Below are positions 1-7,683 of a stretch of DNA of 9,739 nt, in pieces. The notes beneath the pieces are model-generated. The model was not told the DNA's origin and did not search any database. It was given only the letters and a program-made list of their open reading frames with translations. The DNA is taken from contig JACMLK010000309.1 of NCBI GenBank assembly GCA_014379665.1, positions 1 through 9,739 of the forward strand, written 5' to 3'. The DNA comes from Saprospiraceae bacterium (GTDB lineage Bacteria; Bacteroidota; Bacteroidia; Chitinophagales; Saprospiraceae). The number at the start of each line of letters is the position of its first letter. Within the stretch, counting starts at the first letter, position 1. The position numbers and the translations under genes are program-made.

Positions 1-2933
1 ATTTGAAATTTACAGTAAAATTCAAAAAAGCGCCTCTGCCTGATTGTACCGATCCTTCTGAAAGCATTCCTTTTATATCTTCAGATGGAGACACTGAAGT
101 GACAGGTGTGTGGCCAAACTTTGTGATCAAAAATCTTCCTATAGGTAGAACATGGGTCAGATATTACGTAGAAGATAAATGCGGTAACGTCAATTTTATG
201 ACAACTGAAGTAGATGTGGTTGATAGAATCGCACCTGTGGCAGTTTGTGATGAATTTACAGTAGTTACGCTTTCCAATAACGGTTGGGCGCACGTTTTTG
301 CTGAATCTTTTGATGACGGAAGTCATGATAATTGCAGTGATGTTACTTTTGATGTGAGAAGAATGACTCCGGGATGTGGTGCTAGTACTACAGAATGGGG
401 ACCATTTGTTCAGATTTGTTGTGATGATGTTGGAAGAGAGGTGATGGTAGAACTTAGAGTTACTGACGCTTCAGGAAATAGAAATACCTGTATGGTAATA
501 GTTGATGCTCAGGATAAAGTACCTCCTTTTATCACATGTCCACCAAATGTGACTATCAATTGCGGATCTGATACATCTGCCATTGTACTAGGTAAACCTG
601 TTTTTTCATCAGTTCCTTTGTCTGTACCATATTATACTGACAATTGTCCGAATCCTACCTTGACATGGCAAAACTTTGGAACAATTGACAACTGTGGCCA
701 GGGTGTTATCACAAGAAGATTTAGAGTAACAGACAGAGGTGGCAGGACTGCTACTTGTGATCAGACGATTACGCTCAGAAATAATAATCCTTATACAGGA
801 CCACTGCCGGCACCTCAGGGATGGCCAGCAAACGTAGAACTTTCAGGATGTATTAATATTGATACAGACCCTTCGAAAACAGGAGTTCCTTTCTTAGGAA
901 ATGGTCCTTGTAGTCTGGTAGCTTATACCTACGAAGATCAGGTATTTCCATTTGTAGAAGGAGTTTGTTACAAAATACTGAGAAAGTGGACGGTAATTGA
1001 TTGGTGTAAATTTGCTCCAAACAGAGATGTAAATGGCAATCTTTATCCCGGAGTACCAACACAAGGTATAAATATGTGGCAGTACACACAAATCATCAAA
1101 GTTACTGACCATGTTAAACCAGTGCTTTCTACATGTTCAAAGTCTCCGACGGATGCTTTTGGCGAAAACTGTACTGGATTTGTTGAATTGAGAAACAGTG
1201 CCACAGATTGTACGCCTTCATCATTATTGAAATGGAAATACGTTATCGATCTTGATAACGACGATATAGGTCCATTTATTAATGGAGCGACCAATGATGC
1301 TTCAGGTAATTATCCGGTTGGTACACACCGCATCACATGGACTGTAGAAGACCAGTGCGGAAATCAATCCACATGCACATATTTATTTGAAGTCAGAGAT
1401 CGTAAGAAACCAACTCCATATTGTCTGAGTGATATTACCACAGTGATCATGCCTTCATCAGGAAATGTGACTATTTGGGCAATTGATTTTAATCTTGGAT
1501 CATTTGACAATTGTCCCGGTACCTTGAGATATTCTTTATCTTCAAATATAAATGAAATAAGCAGGACATATACATGTTCGCAGTTAGGTCAAAACACTGT
1601 AACTCTATATGTATGGGATGTGGCCGGCAATTTTGATTTCTGTACGGTGACTATAAACATTCAGGCAAACGGAACTGCTTGTTCCGGTGCAAGATTGGCG
1701 GGTACTGTTGGAACAGATCAAAACGAAATGGTCAAAGATGTCCAGGTAGTTTTGCAAAATATGCACAGCAACGAGACAATGTCAATCATGACAAATACGC
1801 AGGGATTATATGAATTTGCGGGTATGCCCGAGTCAGTGACTTATAAAATCACCCCCGATAAAGATATCGACCATCTGAATGGTGTATCTACCCTTGACCT
1901 TGTACTAATACAAAGACATATATTAGGGATGGACAAATTCAATTCTGCCTATAAGTATCTTGCCGGTGACGTGACAAAAGATAATAAAGTAACAGCAGCT
2001 GACCTTGTGGAATTAAGAAAATTGATTCTGGGCATATACACTAAGTTTCCAAATAACAAATCATGGAGATTTATTGACAAAGCCATCAATATTTCAGATA
2101 TCGCAAATCCATGGGATGCGGATGAATACATAAGCATAAACAATTTTAATGCGTCTGTGATGAACAATAACTTCGTAGCAGTGAAAGTAGGAGATATAAA
2201 TGGTTCTGCTACTACAAATGCGAATGAACCATCAGTCGAACACAGAAACAATAAAGTGTTGAATCTTAATGCAGAAAATAAGAGCTTTTATGCCGGAGAG
2301 TTGATAAAACTCGAAATAAAATCGGACAATTTCTCAAATATTTCCGGCGCACAATGGACAATGAATTTTGATGCGGCTTCACTCGATTATCAAAATATTA
2401 TCCCTGGTGCTCTGAAAATGAATGTAGAAAACGTAAACGCTCTTCAAGCTAAAAACGGTAAGTTAGCTTTTAGCTGGAATGAATCTAATGCTAAGTCAGT
2501 GTCAAAAGATAACGTATTGTTTACGATCGAATTCAGAGCAACTGCGAATAATACAATATCTAAAACGATAAATATTTCATCAGATATCACTAGAGCCGAA
2601 GCTTACACAAATGACTTAAGTGAATTGAAAGTAAACCTTGAATTCAGAAATGGATCAGCCGATGAAGATGCGTTTGACCTGGAGCAGAATAACCCTAATC
2701 CATTTACCTTGAGTACTTTGATCAGTTTCACACTGCCTCAGGCAGCTCAGGCTAAGCTGACGATATATGACATCACCGGTAAAGTGGTGAAGACCATAAA
2801 AAATGAGTATCCGAAAGGAAGAAGTGAAATTACCATCACTACTGAAGACATCAACGCTCAGGGCGTGCTCTTCTACGAGTTGGAAAGCAATGGTCAGAAA
2901 GCCACTAAAAAAATGATTTATCTTAATAAGTAA
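1..2933 (+). CDS. Giant T9SS-secreted protein with HYR-like repeats, dockerin, cohesin-like module and type A sorting domain (5' end missing)
   Basis: The frame is open from the left edge, so the true start lies upstream; 976 residues are visible. Residues 1-560 contain HYR-like Ig-fold repeats starting near 74, 168, 370 and 466. Each begins with a D-x-x-x-P linker and a Cys and carries DNC or CGN motifs, suggesting disulfide-stabilised extracellular stalk modules. Residues about 558-615 resemble a carboxypeptidase-regulatory/SdrD-B-like beta sandwich. Residues 621-675 are a two-loop type I dockerin, and 740-880 a cohesin-like domain. Residues about 890-976 form a type A T9SS sorting domain: NNPNPF, then a LTIYDITGKVV strand, then a final KKMIYLNK. 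By family knowledge this directs export across the outer membrane and anchoring or release at the cell surface. No catalytic domain is visible; a structural or adhesive role is inferred. A hairpin terminator follows the stop by 26 bases. Confidence 0.93.
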   Translation, partial: LKFTVKFKKAPLPDCTDPSESIPFISSDGDTEVTGVWPNFVIKNLPIGRTWVRYYVEDKCGNVNFMTTEVDVVDRIAPVAVCDEFTVVTLSNNGWAHVFAESFDDGSHDNCSDVTFDVRRMTPGCGASTTEWGPFVQICCDDVGREVMVELRVTDASGNRNTCMVIVDAQDKVPPFITCPPNVTINCGSDTSAIVLGKPVFSSVPLSVPYYTDNCPNPTLTWQNFGTIDNCGQGVITRRFRVTDRGGRTATCDQTITLRNNNPYTGPLPAPQGWPANVELSGCINIDTDPSKTGVPFLGNGPCSLVAYTYEDQVFPFVEGVCYKILRKWTVIDWCKFAPNRDVNGNLYPGVPTQGINMWQYTQIIKVTDHVKPVLSTCSKSPTDAFGENCTGFVELRNSATDCTPSSLLKWKYVIDLDNDDIGPFINGATNDASGNYPVGTHRITWTVEDQCGNQSTCTYLFEVRDRKKPTPYCLSDITTVIMPSSGNVTIWAIDFNLGSFDNCPGTLRYSLSSNINEISRTYTCSQLGQNTVTLYVWDVAGNFDFCTVTINIQANGTACSGARLAGTVGTDQNEMVKDVQVVLQNMHSNETMSIMTNTQGLYEFAGMPESVTYKITPDKDIDHLNGVSTLDLVLIQRHILGMDKFNSAYKYLAGDVTKDNKVTAADLVELRKLILGIYTKFPNNKSWRFIDKAINISDIANPWDADEYISINNFNASVMNNNFVAVKVGDINGSATTNANEPSVEHRNNKVLNLNAENKSFYAGELIKLEIKSDNFSNISGAQWTMNFDAASLDYQNIIPGALKMNVENVNALQAKNGKLAFSWNESNAKSVSKDNVLFTIEFRATANNTISKTINISSDITRAEAYTNDLSELKVNLEFRNGSADEDAFDLEQNNPNPFTLSTLISFTLPQAAQAKLTIYDITGKVVKTIKNEYPKGRSEITITTEDINAQGVLFYELESNGQKATKKMIYLNK
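222..1680 (+). repeat. HYR-like protein repeat region in the giant surface protein
   Basis: At least four divergent units are recognisable in translation, at residues about 74, 168, 370 and 466 of the visible protein. Their shared signatures are an opening D-x-x-x-P-x-x-x-C, a central DNC with acidic and Gly residues, and a V-x-D-x-x-G/C-N strand near the end (for example VTDASGN, VEDQCGN, VWDVAGN). The spacing is irregular (about 95-200 residues), so some units carry insertions or further domains. HYR domains are Ig-like extracellular modules linked to adhesion. The DNA of the units is not obviously conserved, so this is an old protein-level repeat rather than a recent duplication. Confidence 0.75.
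1851..2060 (+). other. Type I dockerin module (two calcium loops)
   Basis: Two F-hand-like repeats are visible in translation. The second loop starts at Asp656 (D-V-T-K-D-N-K-V-T-A-A-D-L). It has the expected calcium ligands at loop positions 1, 3, 5, 9 and 12 (Asp, Thr, Asp, Thr, Asp) and the helix VELRKLILG. The first loop starts at Asp621 (D-I-D-H-L-N-G-V-S-T-L-D-L) with helix VLIQRHILG; position 5 is Leu instead of Asp/Asn. The residues at positions 10-11, which set cohesin specificity in clostridial dockerins, are Thr-Leu and Ala-Ala. A third half-motif, V-G-D-I-N-G-S, occurs downstream at Asp731. In dockerins the pair binds a cohesin; the partner here is unknown. Confidence 0.85.
2220..2640 (+). 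other. Cohesin-like domain near the C-terminus of the giant protein
   Basis: Visible residues about 740-880 match, by eye, the cohesin-like modules in the next gene. Shared landmarks are a strand with F-x-N-I/L-x-G-x-Q-x-x-x-N-F-D, then L-x-Y-x-N, then K-N-G-K/Q-x-x-F-S-W, then L-F-T-x-x-F. These correspond to the alternating strands of a cohesin jelly-roll. It lies between the dockerin and the type A sorting domain. Such modules in Bacteroidota are often assigned only by profile search, so the call rests on this internal similarity and on the strand pattern. Confidence 0.65.
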
Positions 2934-2959
2934 CTTTAAGATATAAACAAAAATATTCG

Positions 2960-2993
2960 AAAAGCCTGTGCATTCATTTGCATGGGCTTTTTT
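2960..2993 (+). terminator. Rho-independent terminator after the giant surface gene
   Basis: A 13-bp stem pairs 2960-2972 with 2979-2991, including two G-U type pairs in the middle. The loop is six bases (2973-2978) and a run of six T spans 2988-2993. It starts 26 bases after the stop codon. It should end the upstream transcript and isolate the following operon. Confidence 0.88.
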
Positions 2994-3236
2994 GTGTTTA
3001 TGACTGGCAACATATGAAAAGCTTTAAAAATTTATTTAAATTTAAAATTTGAGATAAATTATTATAAAAATTGAATTTATACAGGTATATTTGTTTAAAA
3101 ATACAGTGTTTCCCACCTTTTTGCGTATTTATACACTTTTGGCTTACAATTTGATATATAATTAGTTAAAGTAATTATGATGGCTTCTGCTATTAGTTGC
3201 CAATTGCTATAGGTTTAAACAATAATGCAATATATA
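2994..3236. other. AT-rich non-coding spacer
   Basis: No convincing gene is seen between the terminator and the promoter of the next gene. The stretch is very AT-rich, with A/T runs and partly self-complementary AAATTT/TTTAAA blocks at about 3024-3050. One isolated TATATTTG (3086-3093) fits the Bacteroidota -7 box, but the nearest upstream TTG (3071-3073) is too close to serve as its -33 element. No tRNA-like or riboswitch-like structure was recognised. Confidence 0.6.
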
Positions 3237-3268
3237 TTGAGTTTTAAGTAAATTAATCCTTATTTTTG
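3237..3268 (+). promoter_or_regulatory. Bacteroidota-type promoter for the cohesin/SprB-repeat operon
   Basis: TATTTTTG at 3261-3268 matches the TAnnTTTG -7 consensus of the Bacteroidota primary sigma factor. A TTG at 3237-3239 lies 21 bases upstream, within the usual spacing for the -33 element. The implied leader before the ATG at 3301 is short, about 25 bases. No Shine-Dalgarno sequence precedes the start, only A/T-rich sequence, as is usual in this phylum. Confidence 0.65.
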
Positions 3269-3300
3269 CAGCTAAATTTAATCATTTTAAAATTCTCAAC

Positions 3301-6300
3301 ATGAGGAAAATTCTTATAACACTTATCACCGGTTTGTTCTTTTTTATCGGAAATATCAATTCCCAACTTACTGTAAACATGTCAAGTGTCACAGTAGATC
3401 AAAATGAACAGGCATCTGTAGATATTACCGTCAGCGGATTTACAAATTTAGTTGGGGTCCAGTTTTCCATAAATTTTGATTCTCTTGTCCTGCAATATGT
3501 AAATGCGACAAATTTTACACCCGCGCTGCCAGGATTAAGTGCAGCTGCTGTCTCAGGTCCTAACGGAGTTGGCGTAAAAAATGGACAGATCACTTTTTCA
3601 TGGTTTGATCAGGCGGGGACTGGGAAATCTTTGCCCAACGGTACCAGACTTTTTACTTTGGTATTTACAGGCATAGGAAATCCGGGGACAAAGTCAGATG
3701 TATTTACCAGTAATGTACCGAGAGTCATTGAAATCATTCAGATTGTCAATGGAAACCTGACTGAAATAGCTTTGATAAATAATAAGGGTGTAGTAACTAT
3801 AGATGGCAACGGACCAGTAGATCCCTGCCCTAATCCCACTTGTTCAAATCCAAACAGTTTATTTTTATCCGGTGCAATCAAAAATGCCAAACCCGGAGAT
3901 ATCGTATGTATACCCATATCGGTGAAGAATTTTATCATGATCCAATCCGGACAGGGTAGTTTCACATGGAATCCGGCGCTTTTAAAATATATTGAATATA
4001 AAGTACCACCGACAGGGGGCATTCCCATGTTTGATGGAGGCTTTAACACGTCTAATACAGCCATTGGACAATTTGGTTTTTTATGGTCCAATCCTACTCC
4101 GGGAACACCACTGACCTTACTGGATAACACGGTTATTATCGAGTTGTGTTTTGAAGTAGTTGGTCCATTAGGACAAACCGGCTGTATTATTATGGGTCAG
4201 GGAACCATTCCTTCAGAGTGGACCAATAACACCACTGAGGTGCCGGTTTGCTTTAGTTACGGAAGAGTCAATATAAAAACTGATCCGGCCAAGACAGTTA
4301 TCATTAAAACAGGTTCATTTATCGGAGCTTCGTTAAACAATACGGTCTGTGTAGATATAACCGTAGATTCATTTACTAATATATTGGGGGTTCAAACTAA
4401 ATTTTCTTGGGATCCTGCAAAACTTGAATTTGTACGTACTGATATGTATAACCTTGAAGGTCTAAGTTCATTAAATTTTGCCATGACCTCAAGCACTTTG
4501 AGCTTTTTGTGGACATCTCCAAGCAATCCTATATCAAAACCTAACGGGCATAAAATATTCCAGATTTGTTTTAAAGTATTGGGTCCGTGTCCTTCTACTT
4601 CAGACATATTAATGCCTGGTCCTACAGAAGTGGTTGGGGATGGAAGTATAGTCCTGCCAAGCACAACAATACCAGGGGCCATCAGTTGCATAGTTGGAGA
4701 TCCAGATCCCGAATGTACCACAGGAGCGATAGTTTCAGTGGATTGCAATGGTGGATCTAACGGATCTATTGCCATGACTGTAGTAGATGCAACTACTGAT
4801 TGTACGTGTTTATGGAAATTAGGGAATACTATTGTAAAGGCAGCTGGTCCTGTGGCTGCAGGATGTAATCTTACCGGTGTTCCGGCAGGTACTTATACCT
4901 TCGAACTTAGTTGTGGAGGTGTTATAGAATGTACAAATACAGCAACAATAACCCAACCTACCGCAATCAGCATACCTACCACAGGCGTAGTGACCAATGG
5001 TCTTTGTGGTCAGAAAGGTTCAATCAATATCTCGGCGACTTCCGGGGGTACACCTCCATATACTTATAACTGGACACCAAACCTTGGAAACACCGCAAAT
5101 CCTACTAATCTTGATTCAGGTCAATATACTGTCACAGTCAGTGACTCTAAAAATTGCACCGCAACAGCATCATATACAGTACAGAATCTTGTATCAAATA
5201 TTGTCATACAATCTTCAGTAACGAATGTTGGATGTGGCGTGAAAGGCACGATCACCCTAACCGTAACAGGAGGTACATCGCCATTTAATTATGTATGGAC
5301 ACCAAATCTTGGCAATATTCCTAATCCGACAAATCTTGACGCAGGGCAATATTCTGTTACAGTAACTGATGCAAATCAATGTTCTGCTTCAGCCAGTAAC
5401 ATCACCATCGGTAACAACCAGACGGAACTTTTGGTTACGTCTTCTGCGACCAATGTAAAATGTAAAGGTGACTCCAGCGGATCTATTTTGTTGAGTATAA
5501 ATGGTGGTTGTCCACCGTCTTCCATAACCTGGTCAGGGGGGCTTTTAGGTGCTAATCCTCAAAATGTAAAAGCTGGAACATATACGGTGACGGTTACGGA
5601 TACTTCGGTTCCGGTTCAGACGAAAACCCTTTCAGTAACAGTAACTGAACCTGCTACATCGGTTGATATTTCTGTTACAAACATTACAGGTACAACGGGT
5701 GGAAATAATAATGGTAGTATCACACTGACCATTACCGGTGGAACACCAAACTACAAAGCAGTATGGTCCGGTGGTACTAGTCCTGATGGAAATACCTCAG
5801 GCATACTCACGGTAAATAATCTTGCACCCGGTACGTATAGTGTAACTGTTACGGATGCAAATGGCTGTTCTTCAGTCAGAGGAGGAATTATAATAACTGA
5901 CCCTCCTGCTGATGATGTGGCACCTGTTATTGGTACTGCAACCATTACCAGTAGTTTTAATGGCTTCGGTGTAGCCTGCAATGGAGACGCTACCGGTTCC
6001 ATAAAAGTGACTCTCTCCGCAGGTACTTATCCTGTTACTGCAACACTCAAAAGAGGCACTCAGACATTACAAAGTATTGTAGTAAATGGTCCGGATATAG
6101 TTTTCAATAATCTTGTAGCGGGTTCTTACACAGTGGATGTAACCAATACAAAAGGTAGTGCATCTTCTACTGCATTGGTGATCACGCAACCATCCAAACT
6201 ATCTGCTTCTGCCCCTAAGATAAATTGTACAGACAAAAATAATGCTACCGGTTCCATTGAAATTTTATTAAACAATACAGGAAATTCACCTTATACCTTC

Positions 6301-6720
6301 AATTGGTTTGGACTCAATGCTACCGACAATCTGGTCGAAGATCTTGCGGAAGATGTCTATAATGTAACAGTTACTGACGCCAACGGCTGCGAAATAAAAA
6401 TTTCCAATATAGAAGTTAGGGAATGTTCAATTTCCGGAGCTTGTTACGTAGCCACGATTATAATTTCACCAAATGGGGATAATTTAAATGATATTTTTGT
6501 TATAAATTGTGTTCAGGATAATCCTTCTGATCTTAGCGTATTTGACAGATGGGGAAGGGTAGTTTATTCACAGAGCAATTATGATAACACCTGGCAGGGT
6601 ATCGACAATAGTGGAAATGAACTTAAAGAAGGTGCTTATTTATGGGTGCTTACCGTAAATTTTGGTCAGGGAAGGCGTGAAGTGTACAAAGGAACAGTTA
6701 CCCTTTTGCGAACCAGATAA
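3301..6720 (+). CDS. T9SS type B surface protein with three cohesin-like modules and SprB repeats
   Basis: This is a complete 1139-residue protein. The ATG start is supported by a typical signal peptide (residues 1-21: two basic residues, a hydrophobic core, then NINS before Gln22) and by the promoter just upstream. Cohesin-like modules lie at about 22-165, 180-325 and 331-455, each with a G/S-F-x-N/M-I/L strand and a late F-x-W strand. About seven SprB-type repeats cover 471-1042. Residues 1047-1139 are the gliding-motility-associated type B T9SS sorting domain, with SPNGDNLNDIF, FDRWGRVVY, W-x-G and a final YKGTVTLLRTR. In Flavobacterium johnsoniae the SprB adhesin has similar repeats and drives gliding; type B cargo generally needs a SprF-like partner, and one is encoded 30 bases downstream. 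A surface adhesin or scaffold role is inferred. Orthology to SprB itself is not supported, since SprB is several times longer. Confidence 0.92.
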   Translation: MRKILITLITGLFFFIGNINSQLTVNMSSVTVDQNEQASVDITVSGFTNLVGVQFSINFDSLVLQYVNATNFTPALPGLSAAAVSGPNGVGVKNGQITFSWFDQAGTGKSLPNGTRLFTLVFTGIGNPGTKSDVFTSNVPRVIEIIQIVNGNLTEIALINNKGVVTIDGNGPVDPCPNPTCSNPNSLFLSGAIKNAKPGDIVCIPISVKNFIMIQSGQGSFTWNPALLKYIEYKVPPTGGIPMFDGGFNTSNTAIGQFGFLWSNPTPGTPLTLLDNTVIIELCFEVVGPLGQTGCIIMGQGTIPSEWTNNTTEVPVCFSYGRVNIKTDPAKTVIIKTGSFIGASLNNTVCVDITVDSFTNILGVQTKFSWDPAKLEFVRTDMYNLEGLSSLNFAMTSSTLSFLWTSPSNPISKPNGHKIFQICFKVLGPCPSTSDILMPGPTEVVGDGSIVLPSTTIPGAISCIVGDPDPECTTGAIVSVDCNGGSNGSIAMTVVDATTDCTCLWKLGNTIVKAAGPVAAGCNLTGVPAGTYTFELSCGGVIECTNTATITQPTAISIPTTGVVTNGLCGQKGSINISATSGGTPPYTYNWTPNLGNTANPTNLDSGQYTVTVSDSKNCTATASYTVQNLVSNIVIQSSVTNVGCGVKGTITLTVTGGTSPFNYVWTPNLGNIPNPTNLDAGQYSVTVTDANQCSASASNITIGNNQTELLVTSSATNVKCKGDSSGSILLSINGGCPPSSITWSGGLLGANPQNVKAGTYTVTVTDTSVPVQTKTLSVTVTEPATSVDISVTNITGTTGGNNNGSITLTITGGTPNYKAVWSGGTSPDGNTSGILTVNNLAPGTYSVTVTDANGCSSVRGGIIITDPPADDVAPVIGTATITSSFNGFGVACNGDATGSIKVTLSAGTYPVTATLKRGTQTLQSIVVNGPDIVFNNLVAGSYTVDVTNTKGSASSTALVITQPSKLSASAPKINCTDKNNATGSIEILLNNTGNSPYTFNWFGLNATDNLVEDLAEDVYNVTVTDANGCEIKISNIEVRECSISGACYVATIIISPNGDNLNDIFVINCVQDNPSDLSVFDRWGRVVYSQSNYDNTWQGIDNSGNELKEGAYLWVLTVNFGQGRREVYKGTVTLLRTR
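3364..4680 (+). repeat. Three consecutive cohesin-like modules
   Basis: In translation, three modules of roughly 120-145 residues share a common strand order. Module 1 has SGFTNLVGVQFSINFD and NGQITFSWFD. Module 2 has VKNFIMIQSGQGSFTWN and FGFLWSNP. Module 3 has VDSFTNILGVQTKFSWD and LSFLWTSP. Each ends with a K/L-x-x-x-x-C/F-x-V-x-G strand. Modules 1 and 2 are separated by a short Pro/Cys/Asn linker near residues 174-183. Modules 2 and 3 each have Cys in the later strands (for example ELCFEVVG and QICFKVLG). The DNA similarity is low, so the duplication is ancient. Confidence 0.7.
4711..6426 (+). repeat. About seven SprB-type repeats (75-85 residues each)
   Basis: Units begin at residues near 471, 556, 631, 709, 787, 875 and 965. 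The typical unit has an opening C-x-G/x-x-x-G-S-I, a central G-G-T-x-P-Y/N-Y-x-W, and a closing L-x-A/P-G-T/Q-Y-x-V-T-V-T-D-A-N-x-C. Unit 1 is extra rich in Cys and unit 5 lacks the opening Cys (TGGNNNGS). Units 2 and 3 are the most alike, also in DNA, with 5071-5145 and 5296-5370 offset by exactly 225 bases. This is a protein-coding repeat family (Ig-like adhesin modules), not a CRISPR or mobile repeat. Confidence 0.88.
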
Positions 6721-6750
6721 TAATTGAAGAATATTCATAAACTAAATAAT

Positions 6751-7662
6751 ATGAAAACATTGTATTCTATAAAAATTGTATGTGCACTTTTTGCTATTAT
6801 GGCATGTTTAGTAAATGCCAAAGCGCAGTCCAGATATTTTGATGAGAGATATATATACACTCAGGCCTATGTCAATCCACAATTGATCAATCCGGGTGCT
6901 TTTGGATCTGCCATGCAGCATCAGATTCTGGTCAATTACAGAAATAAATGGTCAGGGATAGAAGGAGCGCCAAAAACCATCACCTTATCATACAATGGTC
7001 CGGTGGGCAACAGATTGGGTGTAGGCGTTAACGTACTGAGTGATAAATTCGGACAGTTGGAGACCACTAAAGGAGCATTGGGACTTAGTTATACCATAAA
7101 ATCTGAATCTAACCAGGTAGGCTTCGGTTTGTCAGCAGAGTATATTAAACATGCATTATCAGGTTTTGGAAATGCTGACCCTTTAGACCCATTGATCAGT
7201 GCTGCCTTGGCCGGAACTGAGTACTTTGACGCTTCTTTTGGAATTTATGGGATCTATTTGGATAAGCTCACTTATGGAATTGTTTTACCATCGATGGTAA
7301 GTTCGAGAATAAGTGATGTAGATCAGGATGCACCAGACAGGGATTTGGGATTTATTCTTCAGGTGGGTTACAAATTGGATGTTCAATCAGATATTTCACT
7401 TACACCTAGTATGCTCATGAAAAAGCTTGCTAACGTACCAACTCACATAGATTTGAATTTAAATTTTGGTTTTTTGGATGATAAATTGATCGCAGGAGTG
7501 ACCTATACGGTTGGTGCAGACAAAAGATTGGGATTTCTGATCGGAGCAAAAGTTGAAAAATTAAACTTTTATTACTCTTATAATACTTCATCCAATTTGA
7601 TTCAGGATTACAACAACGGATCCCACGAATTGACCTTGGGAGTGAATTTTGGAGGGAAATAA
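6751..7662 (+). CDS. PorP/SprF-family T9SS outer-membrane protein
   Basis: A 303-residue protein. The ATG at 6751 is chosen because it directly begins a signal peptide (residues 1-25, ending A-K-A before Gln26); an in-frame TTG at 6724 would add nine polar residues before it. Family landmarks are the early YVNPQLINPGAFG segment (40-52), YRNKW (63-67), a P-x-T-x-x-x-S-Y-N-G-P strand, G-V-G-V-N, and a C-terminal H-E-L-T-L-G-V-N-F. The rest is alternating beta-strand sequence fitting an outer-membrane barrel. By family knowledge, SprF-like proteins help secrete type B cargo encoded just upstream and may attach it at the surface. The 30-base gap from the preceding gene, with no terminator between, supports co-transcription. 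It is likely one of several paralogues in the genome, so no specific symbol is given. Confidence 0.92.
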   Translation: MKTLYSIKIVCALFAIMACLVNAKAQSRYFDERYIYTQAYVNPQLINPGAFGSAMQHQILVNYRNKWSGIEGAPKTITLSYNGPVGNRLGVGVNVLSDKFGQLETTKGALGLSYTIKSESNQVGFGLSAEYIKHALSGFGNADPLDPLISAALAGTEYFDASFGIYGIYLDKLTYGIVLPSMVSSRISDVDQDAPDRDLGFILQVGYKLDVQSDISLTPSMLMKKLANVPTHIDLNLNFGFLDDKLIAGVTYTVGADKRLGFLIGAKVEKLNFYYSYNTSSNLIQDYNNGSHELTLGVNFGGK

Positions 7663-7683
7663 TCTTTATTGAAATAATATTTT

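Noticed and set aside
81..2251. Several minus-strand open frames of 70-100 codons inside the giant surface gene
   Set aside because: They lie wholly within a strongly supported + strand coding frame, show no recognisable domain, and have no promoter or spacing consistent with genes.
2994..3236. Search for a tRNA, riboswitch or small gene in the long spacer
   Set aside because: No cloverleaf, conserved riboswitch core or plausible coding frame could be seen; the sequence is mostly A/T runs.
3738..4775. Minus-strand open frames of 127-130 codons across the cohesin-like region
   Set aside because: They are mirror frames of the Gly/Pro/Thr-rich coding sequence opposite; their Pro/Gly-rich composition simply reflects that, and no family was recognised.
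4997..5221. A 74-codon + strand frame overlapping the SprB repeats
   Set aside because: It is a shifted reading of the repeat sequence with a low-complexity Ile/Leu/Gln translation and no independent signal.
5071..5370. Regular direct repeat considered as a CRISPR or mobile-element signature
   Set aside because: The period is exactly 75 codons, the frame stays open, and differences fall mainly at third codon positions, as expected for duplicated protein modules.
6724..6750. Upstream in-frame TTG start for the SprF-like protein
   Set aside because: It would put nine polar residues in front of an otherwise ideal signal peptide beginning at the ATG at 6751.
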